Source of the DNA: Meandrina meandrites
Lineage: Eukaryota > Cnidaria > Anthozoa > Scleractinia > Meandrinidae
Length of the DNA: 64,000 bases
NCBI GenBank assembly: GCA_963693305.1
Contig: OY855908.1
Coordinates: 5,446,501-5,510,500, forward strand
Reading direction: 5' to 3'
The notes beneath the pieces are model-generated. The model was given only the letters and a program-made list of their open reading frames with translations, had not been told where the DNA came from and did no database searches. Both the position numbers and the translations under genes were made by a program. Positions 13,441 through 24,748 of the stretch are shown piece by piece (within the stretch, counting starts at the first letter, position 1; each line of letters starts with the position of its first letter).

Positions 13441-13620
13441 GTAGACCTAGTGAAAATTTTAAATATATTGATAAAGCCAATAATAAGAGCGCTTGTTCAG
13501 TCTTGGCGGTTCACGGTAAATAAACATCGACTTTCAGGTACGTGTCTTTATATTAGTGCCAGGGAGCTTAACACTGTCACTACACATGGGGTCTAGGCAG
13601 CGCATATAAAGTTCACTGGC

Positions 13621-14062
13621 AATCTCATCCCCAGAGCCCGCGTTTCTTTTGGTCAGCACCAAGAACGCGAACTGAGACCCGTTTCTGGAAAGCCCCGGAA
13701 GCTCTTCGGGCCCGCAAAGCCATTTTCAGTCATTTGTTTCTTAAAACAGAGAAGTGTATAGTTCTGAAACTTTGTATGAAGGGAACCTCTGTTCATATCA
13801 AAAATATCACGAAATTAAACTGCTCTGTAATTATAAGGTTCGATATTTTTGGTATGACTTTCCGGGTGCTACAACTTTTCGGGACCTTCGAGAAACGGGC
13901 CCTAGGGCCGATTTTTTAAGTGCTCATTTTCAATTGCCAGCCAATCAGGTTTGAACTTAAATGACCGGAAGTTCGTGAATTGTGTACTTTCCCATCGGAC
14001 TTGGCGCGAGTCCACGTTCTTGGTGCTCACCAAAAGAAAAGCGGGCTCTGAGGACGAGATTT
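13621..14062. mobile_element. MITE with AGAGCCCGC...GCGGGCTCT ends
   Basis: Inverted termini of about 45 bp read AATCTCATCCCCAGAGCCCG on the left and the complement of AAATCTCGTCCTCAGAGCCC on the right, continuing into TTTCTTTTGGT...AGCACCAAGAACG. A related end fragment (CAGAGCCCGCGTTTCC, minus strand) lies near 30705-30730 beside the KDZ transposase exon. Confidence 0.7.
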
Positions 14063-14276
14063 GGATATCAAATCTCTTATTTCTTTGCACATGCTAACCC
14101 GTGGACAGGCTAGTAATCGATCATGATCGCGGGCTGAAGAGTTAAAGATGGCGGACAGATTTTACGCATGAAAGACCGTGGAGATAAGGCCGCGCACAAT
14201 CCATTTTCCGGCAACATCTTTCATTTGACCAGAAACATTCCATTTTGATGACGTAGCTTTACAGATTCTTACAGTG

Positions 14277-14583
14277 TCTCTGTGGCGCGGTGGCCTAATG
14301 GTTAGTGAGCTGGACTCCGGATCGGGCGGTCCGGGTTCGAGCCCTGGCCAGGGCACTGGGTTGTGTTCTTGGGCAAGACACTTTTCTATCACAGTGCCTC
14401 TCTCCACCCAGGTGTGTAAATGGGTACCGGCGAATTTACTGCTGGGGGTAACACTGCAATGGACTAGCATCCCATCCAGGGGGGAGTAGAAATACTCCTA
14501 GTCGCTTCATGCTACGGAAACCGGGGATAAGCACCGGCCTGATGGGCCACTTGGCTCGTATACAGACTTAACCTTTCTTTTAC
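14277..14583 (+). mobile_element. tRNA-derived SINE
   Basis: The head carries pol III boxes, TGGCCTAATGGTTAG (A box) and GGTTCGAGCCC (B box). The body includes TTGGGCAAGACACTT, a motif shared by several metazoan tRNA-SINE families (from memory), and ends in CTTAACCTTTCTTTTACC. Length, strand and box order fit a full-length SINE. No clear target duplication was found. Confidence 0.75.
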
Positions 14584-14787
14584 CTCTGATTAGTCGATAC
14601 TCGCGCATGTAAATCAGTAATCCAGCGACACTGAACGGATTTTTACAGAGCTGCGCCAAAAGAACGAACTTTTGCGAAACACCAACTTGGGGTTGATATG
14701 CTTAATTACCGTCACTTGCCGCCAACGGAAATAGTTGTTCCTTTCAAAATTTCTCTCTTTTATTCAAGTTTAAATTATCGTGAATAA

Positions 14788-14922
14788 TTCGATCTTCTTT
14801 TAAAAAAGAAGATCGAAGTTACCATTCAGTTACTCAGTTACCATTCAGTTACCATTCAGTTATTTCACATTCAGTTACCATTCGTAGTTACCATTCTGTT
14901 TAAAAACAGAATGGTAACTACT
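14788..14922. repeat. Clustered short hairpins and GTTACCATTCA tandem repeats
   Basis: GATCTTCTTTT/AAAAGAAGATC and GTAGTTACCATTCTG/CAGAATGGTAACTAC are perfect palindromes on either side of four to five tandem CAGTTACCATT units. No coding function. Confidence 0.55.
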
Positions 14923-14986
14923 TTTCAAAATAACGATTGCTTAAAAAATGTAGTGTTGATGCTTAAATTTTCCTGTGACCCGTTAT

Positions 14987-15428
14987 CAGACTGTCCAACC
15001 TTTTGGGCCCGAGGCGCTAGAGGGATCTGGGGCATGCCCCCATGCAATAAAATTTGAAATCCTGATGCTCTAAAACTCCATTTCTAGTGCTTTAACTACA
15101 ATTCCTTTTAAAAATGTCCAGCAAATTGATCGTCATTTTATGCCCGTTTTCCATATTAAAACATTACATTGGGCTGGCTGTCTTATTATTCTTGGCTAAA
15201 AGTCTGCCATTATCTGCCGTGATAGTTCTTACGTTTATCTGGATATCAGAGTTAAGTATACTCAATTTCGTGTTTTTATACAGCAAATATCATGAGAATT
15301 TGACGAAAACGACAGAACAGATGTCAAAATCGGGATTTGTCCCATCTTAATTGTTTATTGGTTGGAATTCGGGATTTTCAAGCAAAATCGGGGTAATCCC
15401 GACGAAATAGGGATGGTTGGACAGTCTG
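14987..15428. mobile_element. 442-bp MITE with CAGACTGTCCAACC ends
   Basis: The segment starts CAGACTGTCCAACC and ends GGTTGGACAGTCTG, a 14-bp perfect inverted terminal repeat. The CAG...CTG ends recall hAT elements, but no 8-bp target duplication is evident. The open frame inside is not conserved-looking. Confidence 0.7.
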
Positions 15429-17400
15429 TGATGTTCAAGATTGTCATGTATTTTAAAAAAGATACCCGAAATAAGACACAATGAACTTCTAATCCCGGTC
15501 AAGAGAATTTCTCTTGTCCTGGTTTATTGAAGAACATATCTTGAATGTATTACAGTGAACACTCAGGTTTGCTAGAAAACAGGCAGGGATTTGCGGCTTC
15601 CAACCAACCCATCAAAATATGTCTATGATTAATTAATGCATGCATGATATTTTTTCCCTTCCTTTCAACAGATTTTTTTTTTTTAAATCTTTCAAACACC
15701 CTACTCCGCCAGCCCCCCCCCCCCCCCCCCCCCCCCCGGAACAGAAAAATGCTTTGCCATCTTCTTCTTCTTCTTCCTGGGTGACTCACCTCCTTCAATT
15801 CTGAAGATTCTCGTGAGCGTATAACTAAAAAAACTAAAAATTAGCTTAAAAAATAGCTTTAATGCTATGATAAAAGACTAAGTAATAATTGCCAACGAGT
15901 CAGGCCTTCTGGAAGACCAGAAGGCCTGACGAGGCGGCAGATTATAGAGCCGTGAGAAGATTTGTATGTGCGGAAAAAATCTCACAAACGCTCCAAAATG
16001 TAGAAATGTACGTAATGTAATGTAATGTAATGTAAGGTAATGTAATGTAAGGTAGATCGTGACGACACAATGTCTGATGTTTTTAGCCAATCTGTTGAGC
16101 AGAAACTGTTCAGCACGTGCACAATTTGTCATAGTTGTGGCCAATCAGCGCGCTACTTATTTGTTCAGCACGTGCACGATGCATGATTCATGGCGTCGAT
16201 ACGTGATCCGCAAACTCACATGTGTGAGAAGCTAAACAACGGCCTGCTTTTAGCCATGCATGGCGGGTGCCAAGAATCGCCTGCGTAAGGCCTAGACTGT
16301 AACCAGAGGCTCTTCCGAAAAGATTTATTCAAGAAAATCTGCCCAGAATCAATGGAGAAACAAAGAAGATGACCTCGGATACAGGCAAAGTGAAAACTGC
16401 TCACGTTTGTTGCAGTATTGAGCTGAGTGACACTGAATCGCTGCAGAATTATTTCCCTTCGCATTGCCAGTAGATTCTTCCAGTACCAAGTAAGCTTTAT
16501 TGAGATTATTTGAAATTTTTATTTCGATGAAAAGTGCGTTCTTTCGGACTGAAAAAAGATCGAACTGAAAGCATTTAGAATCTGTACGTGACCGCTTATC
16601 GAAACAATCTCCGCAGGAATTCCAAACCGCGGTATGGAAATCGCCACGAAATGTTCATTGCTCTAGTTCTACATCTTGTATTTTAAGAGCACTAAGTACT
16701 GTATATATATACTCTGTATATGTGCTTCTAAAAGCAAATAAAAAGGAAATTTATTTTATGGAGTTGTTTCAAATGACGACCAATGACGCGTATGGCGACA
16801 GGAGCTTGTAATTGTAATTGTAGCTCGCGCCCCACGACGCGAGGTCATAATTTCAAAATAAAGTATTTCTTAGCTGGATGACCTCGAAAGTAAACATTTT
16901 ATACCTGTTTCTACCGGTATATTTTATTTTAGGCCGCGAATGCCCTAAATCTTTTTGATTTTCGAACGATTTTCTTCCTTTGGCAGAATCAAAACAATAA
17001 CAAACACTCGCAGTCGACAGAGAGTCTTTAATATTAAATTTAGTAATCAATTAGTCTTGTGAAGCGGGTAGGGGGTTGGGTAAAATGCAGCCTTTATTTG
17101 TGTTACTATATATGAAGTAAACAAAGGCTATATATTTTCCGAGTTTCAGTGGCTCACAGCCACTTTGATTTAAGGTCTAATGGACTTAAAAACAGCTGAC
17201 ACCTTTCCAAAATAGCGGCATAGAACTGTAATGGCTTGCAACCCTCAAATTACATGGATTTCACAAGGTTTCTCACTACTTTAGTATCATTTTAGAACTC
17301 CTTCATTAGGCCTTCACCAAATTGCATCAGTTTATTCCACAAACATTCCGCAACGAATACATGCAATGTACATTGATCACACCCACATCATAAAGTGTAC
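15429..17400. other. Intergenic, simple repeats only
   Basis: I see no gene. It holds a poly-C tract (about 15714-15737), a short palindrome CAGGCCTTCTGG/CCAGAAGGCCTG (about 15902-15929) and a TAATG pentanucleotide repeat (about 16012-16053). The part nearest 17.4 kb is probably 3' untranslated sequence of the retrotransposon that follows. Confidence 0.5.
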
Positions 17401-17517
17401 TTTTAGTCAAACATTTACAATAAATTTATTATCCTCACAACCCTTCTCTCTTGTTGTACTCGTTGGCACTTCTACCGATAGGTACCACTAGTTATAATAC
17501 TAATAATAAAGTCAAAG

Positions 17518-20500
17518 TTAACATCGTTTGGTTTGGCCTTGGTCAGACGGCAGGCTTTTCTTGAAGGCCATCAAGTTTGGGGCATTTACTGTTTCATTGG
17601 CCAGGCTGTTCCACTCTCGTATCGTTCTTGGGAAAAACGAGTACATGTGGTAGTCCGTCTTTGAGCGGGGAATTTTGTACGCATTTGAATTTACGTGCCG
17701 TGATCTCCTTTGAAGTGGTGTCATGAACTCTTGAGCGTCCATGGCAATCAAGCCTTTATGAATTTTATACATCATGCAGAGTCTAAGTGTCTGTCTCCTA
17801 GTTTGAAGGGAAGTCCAGCCGAGCTCATATAGCATGTCCCCTACGCTGGATGTATTGTTGTATCTGCCAAGAACAAATCTCGCTGCCCGACGCTGCACCA
17901 TCTCGAGCTTGTAGATGTTTCCCTGTGTGTATGGATCCCAAACGGTGCAGGCATACTCGAGGGTGGGTCGGACTAGCGTTTTATAGGCAGTGGACTTGAG
18001 TGCAGTAGAGTTAATCTTTAGATTCCTTTTCAGGAATCCAAGGGTTCTATTTGCTTTACTTGTGATGGTGTCGATGTGTTTGTTCCATCTCAGGTCTGAT
18101 GCTACAGTAACTCCGAGGTATTTGGCTGAGTCAGCCGTTTGTAATCTCTTACCATGAAGAAAATAGTCATTTTGTACCATAGCACGCTTGCGCCCCACTC
18201 TAAGTACTTCACACTTGTCTGGATGGAACTCCATTTTCCATAGGGTTTCCCATTCGGCTAATTTGTCTAGGTCGCTTTGGAGAACTTGGGTGTCACTGTC
18301 TGAGTGGATGGTCAGGTACACAATGGTATCATCGGCAAATAATCTAATGTTAGAGGCGAGGGATTCGGGTAGGTCGTTTATGTAAAAAAGGAATAAGCAT
18401 GGGCCCAAGACAGAACCTTGTGGTACACCAGAGAGTACTTCGGCGTCGTCTGAAAATTCTCCTTCAAGGACAACTCTCTGCGTTCTGCCACTTAGGAAGG
18501 ATTGGACCCATCTGTTTGTCCTACCACCAATTCCATAATACTTCAGCTTGGTAACAAGACGAGGATGGCTGACTTTGTCAAATGCCTTACTAAAGTCCAT
18601 CACCAGGATATCCGTCTGGGATCCAGCATGCATAGTGTTAACTAGGTCGTTTACGAATCCCAAAAGCTGTGTTTCACACGATCTTCTATCCCTGAAGCCA
18701 TGTTGTAGGGGGTACAGGATGTTGTGGTTATCGGCGTGCCGCATGATTGAGCTAGCTATGATATGCTCCATCAATTTGCTTGATAAGCACGTGAGGAAGA
18801 TAGGCCTATAGTTGCTTGCATCATATTTGGAGCCCTTCTTGTAGATAGGTGTGATGTTGGCACATTTCCAGTCATCTGGGATTTCTCCGCTTTCATACGA
18901 TTTCTTAAATATGATAGTAAGAATGGAGGCTATAGGTTCTGAGAGCTCCTTCATCACTCGAGGTGTTATACCGTCCGGTCCGGGTGCCTTATGGATTTTA
19001 AGCTGGTCTAACATCCGCTTGATTCCTGCCCTAGTAACTTGGATGTCGTCTATGGTGGCAAAGGGCAATGACATCATCGGTATGTCTTGTGCGTCTGGAA
19101 TGTCACGTGTGAACACTGACTGGAACTGCATGTTTAGGATATTAGCTTTATCTCTGGGATGAGATATTGTTGTGCCATCTTTCTCCAATGACCCAACACC
19201 CATACTGTCCCTTCTGCTGTGTTTGATAAAGGACCAGAATCTTTTCATTCCGGAGAAGTCATTTGTGTCTTCTTCCATCGGTGAGATAATAGACTCGACA
19301 TGCTCCCAATACTGTTTCCTAGATTCCCTCTGGATTTTTCTCTTTAGCTCTCTCATCTTCTGGTCAAGTAGACGAGAAGCTCCAACTGCATTCCTTTCTC
19401 TTGCTCTTTTTCGCTTGATATTTGTTCTGTCTCTCTGCCTGATTAGCCTTTTAATGCTAGGCGTGATCCCCGGCAGGTTGTTCTTGTGTTTACATGTCTT
19501 GTGTGGAATGTGTTTTAGGGTGCCGTCATGAATGGCTTTTTTAAACGTAAGCCATAGTTCATTTACAGACAATGTATCTTTGTTACAATCTATCACCTCA
19601 GATGTGGTTTGGAGGTCTGCCTCAAAGCTATTCCATCGTGCCCTCTTATAGAGTGGTATTTTTCGCCGTTTCTGTTTATAGCGTATGGGACATATGTCTA
19701 GGTCTACCATTGGGCAATCGTGGTCTGATATGCCAGGCAATACCTTGACTTGGCGAACTCTAGATGGATTGTTAGTGATTATTAGGTCTAGTATATTTTG
19801 GCTCCTGGTAGGTTCTTCAACCATTTGGATAAGCCCTTTGTCATCGAGTAGATCCCCAAATTGGTGATGTAGTGTAGGGAAGGGGCAGGTTTTCAAGGTT
19901 TTGTTTTTCCAGTCCCAGCCAGGGAAGTTGAAGTCCCCTCCAAGCAGGATATCATGGGCAGGATTTATTAGAGCAAGTGATTTATCCAGTTCTTGGAGGC
20001 TGTTTTCATCGCCTACGTGTGGTCTGTAGTATGCTCCTATATGGAGTGTCTTACATCCAGTAATATGAATATTGCACCAGAGCAGTTCACACTTTGTTTC
20101 CAGGTTACTTTCTCTCACTAGCACTAGGTCTTTTTTAGCAGCAATAAACACCCCGCCGTGAGGGTCGTTTGATCTGTCTCTCCTCACTACCTGGTAGGTC
20201 TCTGTAGGGAAACACTCGTTGCTGCTGTGCTCGTGAGATAGCCAGGATTCAGTTCCAATAATTATATCCGGTTTTGCATCGTTAATCAGATGTAGAAATG
20301 TTTCTCTTTTAGCCGGTAGACTTTGGCAGTTGACGTTCAGGATAGATATATTCTTCTTCACTGGTCGGGAACTTTTCGCCGAGTTTGTTCTTGAAAGAGA
20401 TGAGTCGTACGGGACACCTGGCATGTCTGAATAGCTAAAAGAACTTGGGTTGGCAGATAATTTACCTTGTGTTAAGCTTGAGAAGGAATTTGAAAGTACC

Positions 20501-20997
20501 ATGTTGTTGTCAGCATCAAGTAGAGTGCTAGAGAAGTTAGGTACACCACAACTTGAGCATATCCATACCGCTGATGGAGTGGCTAGGCCTTCGTACATTT
20601 CGGGACTCATTAGCATACAGCGAGTATGATACCAAATGTCACAAATGTCGCATTGGACGCCTCTCTGATTCGATTTCACCGGTTTAGTGCAGGAACCACA
20701 AGGATGTTTGTATTGTGGGCCAGGATTCAGTTCGACATTACCGCTAAGTAGCAGGAGTGAGAGCACCAGGAACGAACTTGAAGTACGTTTCAAGATGGCG
20801 GACCTCCATCTCTGCTCACGATGAGTTCTTACTATCGCCTCGAATCCAATCCCAGGAGGATCTTTGGCGGCAAACGTTGTGTTCAGTCCAAAGTCGATCA
20901 CTTTATCTTGAAGAAGAGTATGATTTAGTCGCCCTGTGTACGTTGTAACAGCGAGAATAAACAGTGCTGCAGGAGTTAGAAAATTTGTGGCCGCCAT
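17518..20997 (-). CDS. Non-LTR retrotransposon polyprotein (CR1-like): 2A-PHD-endonuclease-reverse transcriptase
   Basis: The single ORF has 1159 residues. Residues 1-85 hold two hydrophobic stretches (about 5-19 and 75-85). Residues 86-94 read GNVELNPGP, a 2A-like ribosome-skipping motif. A C4HC3 PHD finger covers about 100-150, with CDICDIWYHTRC and WICSSC visible. An apurinic-type endonuclease spans about 217-445 (GTESWL with catalytic Glu250, GGDFNFPGWDW). The reverse transcriptase lies at about 660-920, with SKAFDKVSH, SGVPQGSVLGP and the catalytic FADD near 884-887; a thumb-like tail follows. The ORF has no stop or frameshift, so this copy may be recent. The element would insert by target-primed reverse transcription. 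The fold order and PHD finger fit CR1/L2-type elements. The conserved Asp of canonical 2A (DVExNPGP) is Asn here, which could weaken skipping. Confidence 0.9.
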   Translation of the reverse strand: MAATNFLTPAALFILAVTTYTGRLNHTLLQDKVIDFGLNTTFAAKDPPGIGFEAIVRTHREQRWRSAILKRTSSSFLVLSLLLLSGNVELNPGPQYKHPCGSCTKPVKSNQRGVQCDICDIWYHTRCMLMSPEMYEGLATPSAVWICSSCGVPNFSSTLLDADNNMVLSNSFSSLTQGKLSANPSSFSYSDMPGVPYDSSLSRTNSAKSSRPVKKNISILNVNCQSLPAKRETFLHLINDAKPDIIIGTESWLSHEHSSNECFPTETYQVVRRDRSNDPHGGVFIAAKKDLVLVRESNLETKCELLWCNIHITGCKTLHIGAYYRPHVGDENSLQELDKSLALINPAHDILLGGDFNFPGWDWKNKTLKTCPFPTLHHQFGDLLDDKGLIQMVEEPTRSQNILDLIITNNPSRVRQVKVLPGISDHDCPMVDLDICPIRYKQKRRKIPLYKRARWNSFEADLQTTSEVIDCNKDTLSVNELWLTFKKAIHDGTLKHIPHKTCKHKNNLPGITPSIKRLIRQRDRTNIKRKRARERNAVGASRLLDQKMRELKRKIQRESRKQYWEHVESIISPMEEDTNDFSGMKRFWSFIKHSRRDSMGVGSLEKDGTTISHPRDKANILNMQFQSVFTRDIPDAQDIPMMSLPFATIDDIQVTRAGIKRMLDQLKIHKAPGPDGITPRVMKELSEPIASILTIIFKKSYESGEIPDDWKCANITPIYKKGSKYDASNYRPIFLTCLSSKLMEHIIASSIMRHADNHNILYPLQHGFRDRRSCETQLLGFVNDLVNTMHAGSQTDILVMDFSKAFDKVSHPRLVTKLKYYGIGGRTNRWVQSFLSGRTQRVVLEGEFSDDAEVLSGVPQGSVLGPCLFLFYINDLPESLASNIRLFADDTIVYLTIHSDSDTQVLQSDLDKLAEWETLWKMEFHPDKCEVLRVGRKRAMVQNDYFLHGKRLQTADSAKYLGVTVASDLRWNKHIDTITSKANRTLGFLKRNLKINSTALKSTAYKTLVRPTLEYACTVWDPYTQGNIYKLEMVQRRAARFVLGRYNNTSSVGDMLYELGWTSLQTRRQTLRLCMMYKIHKGLIAMDAQEFMTPLQRRSRHVNSNAYKIPRSKTDYHMYSFFPRTIREWNSLANETVNAPNLMAFKKSLPSDQGQTKRC

Positions 20998-20999
20998 CT

Positions 21000-22950
21000 T
21001 TAATGACCGCTGACCTTTTATTTTTAATATTATGCAAGTTTGAGCCCTTAACAGAATTGAATCCCGATTCAGTTGTCATTGAAATCAAATAGAGGTAAAC
21101 TTCCTTAATAAAACAATTATCGACAGAATATATATTCATTTATTGGACTCTAAGTTAAGTATATTTTTTAAATTTGCAACACAAATTCGAATCAGAAAAT
21201 AACTTGGTAATTCTGGCATGCTACAGTGAAAGGCGATTTTAGCTGTTCACAAAAAAATATGCTAGCTTGAATTCAACTAGCACTTGTTCAAACAAAATTA
21301 AATATTCGCGGTCTCAAGCATTACAAGGCTGCTAAATAAAGAGGAATAGCTCCGTTTTTTTTAATGACCTTTTTTTACATCTTAGAACTACAACGAAAAT
21401 TTAAAAAACTATAAAATTGGCATGCAGCACTCCAAGAGTAGCTCATTCGCCGCTTCAAAAAGACATGTTTGGAATCAAAACCGACACGATTATTCTCCGT
21501 TGCTTGGAGCATCTGTCATCCTCCTGCACAACAACAGCTTCTACATTTTTGCACACGCTTTTTAATCTCATTTTCGGATTTAAAAATTTTCGCTGAACGG
21601 TGATTGCAACCACATGTCGAATATCTCTTGTTGAATTTCGCAGCTTGAAAGATGTTTTGTTTTACGCCACTGCAGCCATTACTGTCTTATATTTAGACTC
21701 AAACTTAAACTCCTATTAAGCAGATACAGAAATCCATTTCGTATGCACATGGAAGCCACTTTTTTTCCAGAAAATTGTGTTAAAAGCGGGTGACCAAAGA
21801 GTCGCACGCAAACCCGGTAAAGGTCAATGCACAGCACATTGAACACAGAAGACTCGTGGAACGAACAACTAAGCCTCGTCAGTTGTCCTTTTATACCTTA
21901 TTTCCTTTTATTTTTAGCGAGGAATTACTTTTTGCGAATGTCCTGTGTTGCTTTAGGATTGTGAAAGTTGGACCCATGAAAAGCACTTAGTCTTGGATAG
22001 CCTCACTAACAGACGCAAGTCATGGCAATCGCAGGCAGCAAGATGGATCGAGAGCTCATCCTGTTAGGAGGAGGTAGTCTACTTCGCAGCCGTAACCTGA
22101 GTCTCAGGCTATTCTTAAGGGAAAGGGAGAAAGAGAGAACCTTTTCTAGGAAGGCCTGATACTCAGGTTATCGCAGCTGTTGATTGCAACGCTCCCTGCG
22201 CTACTGGGGAGAAGCGTTGCGTAAAGACCCAAATAATGACAGCGAAAAAGACTAAAGAGGAGAGGGTTCAGAATTGTTTGCAAATCTAGACTGGCACTCA
22301 CTCCAATTTAAAGCCGATGGCATTTGACACAATTTTCCAAACACTACCTGTTGTGTACATACATAGACCTTTCCGTTGCGTTACATTATTTGTTGATTAG
22401 TTAATGTTTAATTTACGTTTCTTGGTTGGCCGCTCTAGTTTCGTGATTGTAGATATTAAATTTCTTGACACGTTTCAGTTTATCGGGGTAACACGTCGTA
22501 GGAGTATTTAGGAGTATTTGGAGCTGTTTTCTTGGAGTTTTCTACGCCCGGTGTTATATCAGATGTAAGTCATTTTCCTATATTTTCTTTTCTTATAGTT
22601 TTATTCATTTTCATTTAGCTTGTTATTCCGTGATCCTTTTGCGACTCAATAATTGTCTATTCATTTCTAGTTTTTACCGTAAGTGATGCACAAGCGGCTC
22701 AGCCAGCCCTTCAATAAATCTTGTTGAATCTTGTTGAATCGTATCGTTGTACTCCATTTTGGTTAACCTGGCGAACTCTGATGCATGGCACCTATTCGCC
22801 ACATCGGGAACGCGACACTACCTACGAAGTTCACACCCTTCTGGTCTCCGCCACTCTCCCCACTCCCTCCGCCTTCGGTTATTTTTACTTACTGTTTACA
22901 CTTTTCATTTCTTTTTGAAACATTAAATAAAGATTCCTGGCTGAAATGGC
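21000..22950. other. Intergenic; probable retrotransposon 5' flank plus unassigned sequence
   Basis: The first few hundred bases may be the 5' untranslated region of the minus-strand retrotransposon. The remainder has no supported gene. 21.9-22.3 kb shows weak local resemblance to 33.1-33.3 kb, seen only in short matches. Confidence 0.4.
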
Positions 22951-22959
22951 TTGTCAAAT

Positions 22960-23185
22960 CAACTAAAAATTTTCTGTCTTACATGGAAATCAGTAGTGTA
23001 TTGAACAAGATAGTTTGTTTTGTCGGCTTTTATGCGTACCGCGACACGCAATTTAATCCTCGCAAAAAATAAAAGGTTTATGATCAAATAATAATGCATC
23101 GTCCAGTCACTGGATTCGTCTGAAATTTCAACCGGCGGTTTACACTTTTCACTCTTGAAGCTTGATCCTGTCGCAAAAGAGTACA
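22960..23185 (-). CDS. Possible exon of an unknown gene, paralogous to one at 33330-33424
   Basis: On the minus strand a peptide with GSSFKSEKC and SDWTMHYYLI is preceded by an acceptor-like TTTGCGACAG. A second peptide near 33330-33424 has GSRYKSETC and TDWMLQYYLI, again behind an acceptor-like TTTTTAG. The match covers about 35 residues at roughly half identity. The two lie just outside the inverted satellite repeats bounding the KDZ region. I do not recognise the family. It could be a decayed host exon or part of a transposon. Confidence 0.3.
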
Positions 23186-23195
23186 CATATGTCCA

Positions 23196-24450
23196 GCACT
23201 GGCCATGAAATCCCGGATTTCTACACTTCATTCTCCTTCCACACTTCTTAATGTATAGAAGCATGGAAAGCTATGACAAACTAGGGAATATAACGACCTT
23301 ACCGCCTACTATTCTACTATTTTCATTCTTTACTTAGTTCCACACGTTTTAATGTATAGAAGTATAGAAAACAAACTAGGGATCATAATGACCTTTTCCC
23401 TAGTCATTCTACCCCTGTCATTCTTTACTTAGTTCTACACTTCTCAAGTATGGAAGTGTAGAATACTCAGTTGACAAACTAGGGATTATAATGACGTTTT
23501 CCCCAGTCATTTTACCTCTGTCATTCTTTACTTAGTTCTACACTTCTCAAGTATGGAAGTGTAGAATACGCTGACAAACTAGGGATTATCATGACCTTTT
23601 CCCCAGTCATTTTACCTCTGTCATTCTTTACTTAGTTCTACACTTCTCAAGTATGGAAGTGTAGAATACGCTGACAAACTAGGGATTATCATGACCTTTT
23701 CCCCAGTCATTCTACCCTTGTCATTCTTTACTTAGTTCTACACTTCTCAAGTATGGAAGTGTAGAATACTCTGACAAACTAGGGATTATCATGACCTTTT
23801 CCCCAGTCATCCTACCCTTGTCATTCTTTACTTAGTTCTACACTTCTCAAGTATGGAAGTGTAGAATACGCTGACAAACTAGGGATTATCATGACCTTTT
23901 CCCCAGTCATTCTACCCCTGTCATTCTTCTTACTTAGTTCTACACTTCTCAAGTATGGAAGTGTAGAATACTCTGACAAACTAGGGATTATCGTGACCTT
24001 TCCCCCAGTCATTCTAGCCTTGTCATTCTTTACTTAGTTCTACACTTCTCAAGTATGGAAGTGTAGAATACGCTGACAAACTAGGGATTATCATGACCTT
24101 TTCCCCAGTCATTCTACCCCTGTCATTCTTCTTACTTAGTTCTACACTTCTCAAGTATGGAAGTGTAGAATACTCTGACAAACTAGGGATTATCGTGACC
24201 TTTCCCCCAGTCATTCTAGCCTTGTCATTCTTTACTTAGTTCTACACTTCTCAAGTATGGAAGTGTAGAATACGCTGACAAACTAGGGATTATCATGACC
24301 TTTTCCCCAGTCATTCTACCCTTGTCATTCTTTACTTAGTTCTACACTTCTCAAGTATGGAAGTGTAGAATACGCTGACAAACTAGGGATTATCATGACC
24401 TTTTCCCCAGTCATTCTACCCCTGTCATTCTTTACTTAAATCTTCACTTC
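23196..24450 (+). repeat. 100-bp-unit tandem satellite, left inverted-repeat arm
   Basis: About eleven units start TCATTCTTTACTTAGTTCTA at about 23323, 23418, 23521, 23621, 23721, 23821, 23921, 24023, 24123, 24225 and 24325, with a partial unit at 24425. The period is 100 bp, lengthened by 2-3 bp in some units. Each unit contains the palindrome TCTACACTTC...GAAGTGTAGA. Two neighbouring units (23821-24022) are duplicated almost exactly at 24023-24224, a higher-order repeat. The outer end begins ACTGGCCATGAAATCCCGG at about 23198, matched in inverse orientation at 32110-32135. Confidence 0.85.
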
Positions 24451-24580
24451 TCAAACTCATTAATAATTCATCTAGTTAAAACAAAGGAAATCAGAACCGT
24501 GACGGAGTTTGGAAATCTGATCTCAATTAGCATAGATTTTGACGATTTTATTTTTCCGTTTTCTCCGTAGTTTTAATTTC

Positions 24581-24748
24581 GATTGAGAAGATATATCAAA
24601 CACTCGAGAGAGTGTATCATCACATTTCAAAACACCTCAAAGTTGGTCAAAAATACTCCACTGCGCGTCGTATTTTCAACTCTCTTCTCGGTGTTTGGAA
24701 ATGTGATGAAAAACGCTGTCTCGTGTTTGATATATTACTTCTCAAGTG
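24581..24748. repeat. Palindrome of about 168 bp
   Basis: TTGAGAAGATATATCAAACACTCGA on the left mirrors TCGTGTTTGATATATTACTTCTCAA on the right, and the inner parts (CATCACATTTC...GAAATGTGATG) pair too. A degenerate satellite fragment follows at about 24740-24780. Probably a fold-back MITE or satellite derivative. Confidence 0.5.

Larger units (their letters stand above)
184..13570 (+). repeat. Segmental duplication, copy A (direct)
   Basis: This stretch is collinear with 39127-50708 in the same orientation. Shared anchors include the run beginning CATTAATTAATTTCGCATAA (184 and 39127), CAGCTGGGACAGGGTGGG (about 462 and 39412), the paired TTAA flanks near 10.03 and 44.25 kb, and CAGGGAGCTTA near the right ends. 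Outside insertions the copies look very similar by eye. No convincing host coding sequence is visible. Copy A differs by the insertions listed separately. The breakpoints are approximate. Confidence 0.85.

Noticed and set aside
15550..15798. Gly-rich minus-strand ORF
   Set aside because: Produced by the poly-C tract and a CTT repeat.
22350..22765. Possible solo LTR (TGTTGTGTACATAC... AATAAATCTTG... with TGGCGAAC downstream)
   Set aside because: No matching second LTR, no target duplication and no convincing primer-binding site.
23821..24214. Two identical 63-residue minus-strand ORFs
   Set aside because: They are translations of satellite units; repetition explains the open frame.
23323..24440. 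Regular 100-bp repeat array that might look like a CRISPR
   Set aside because: The whole unit repeats with no unique spacers, the unit is long, and the genome is clearly animal. It is a satellite.
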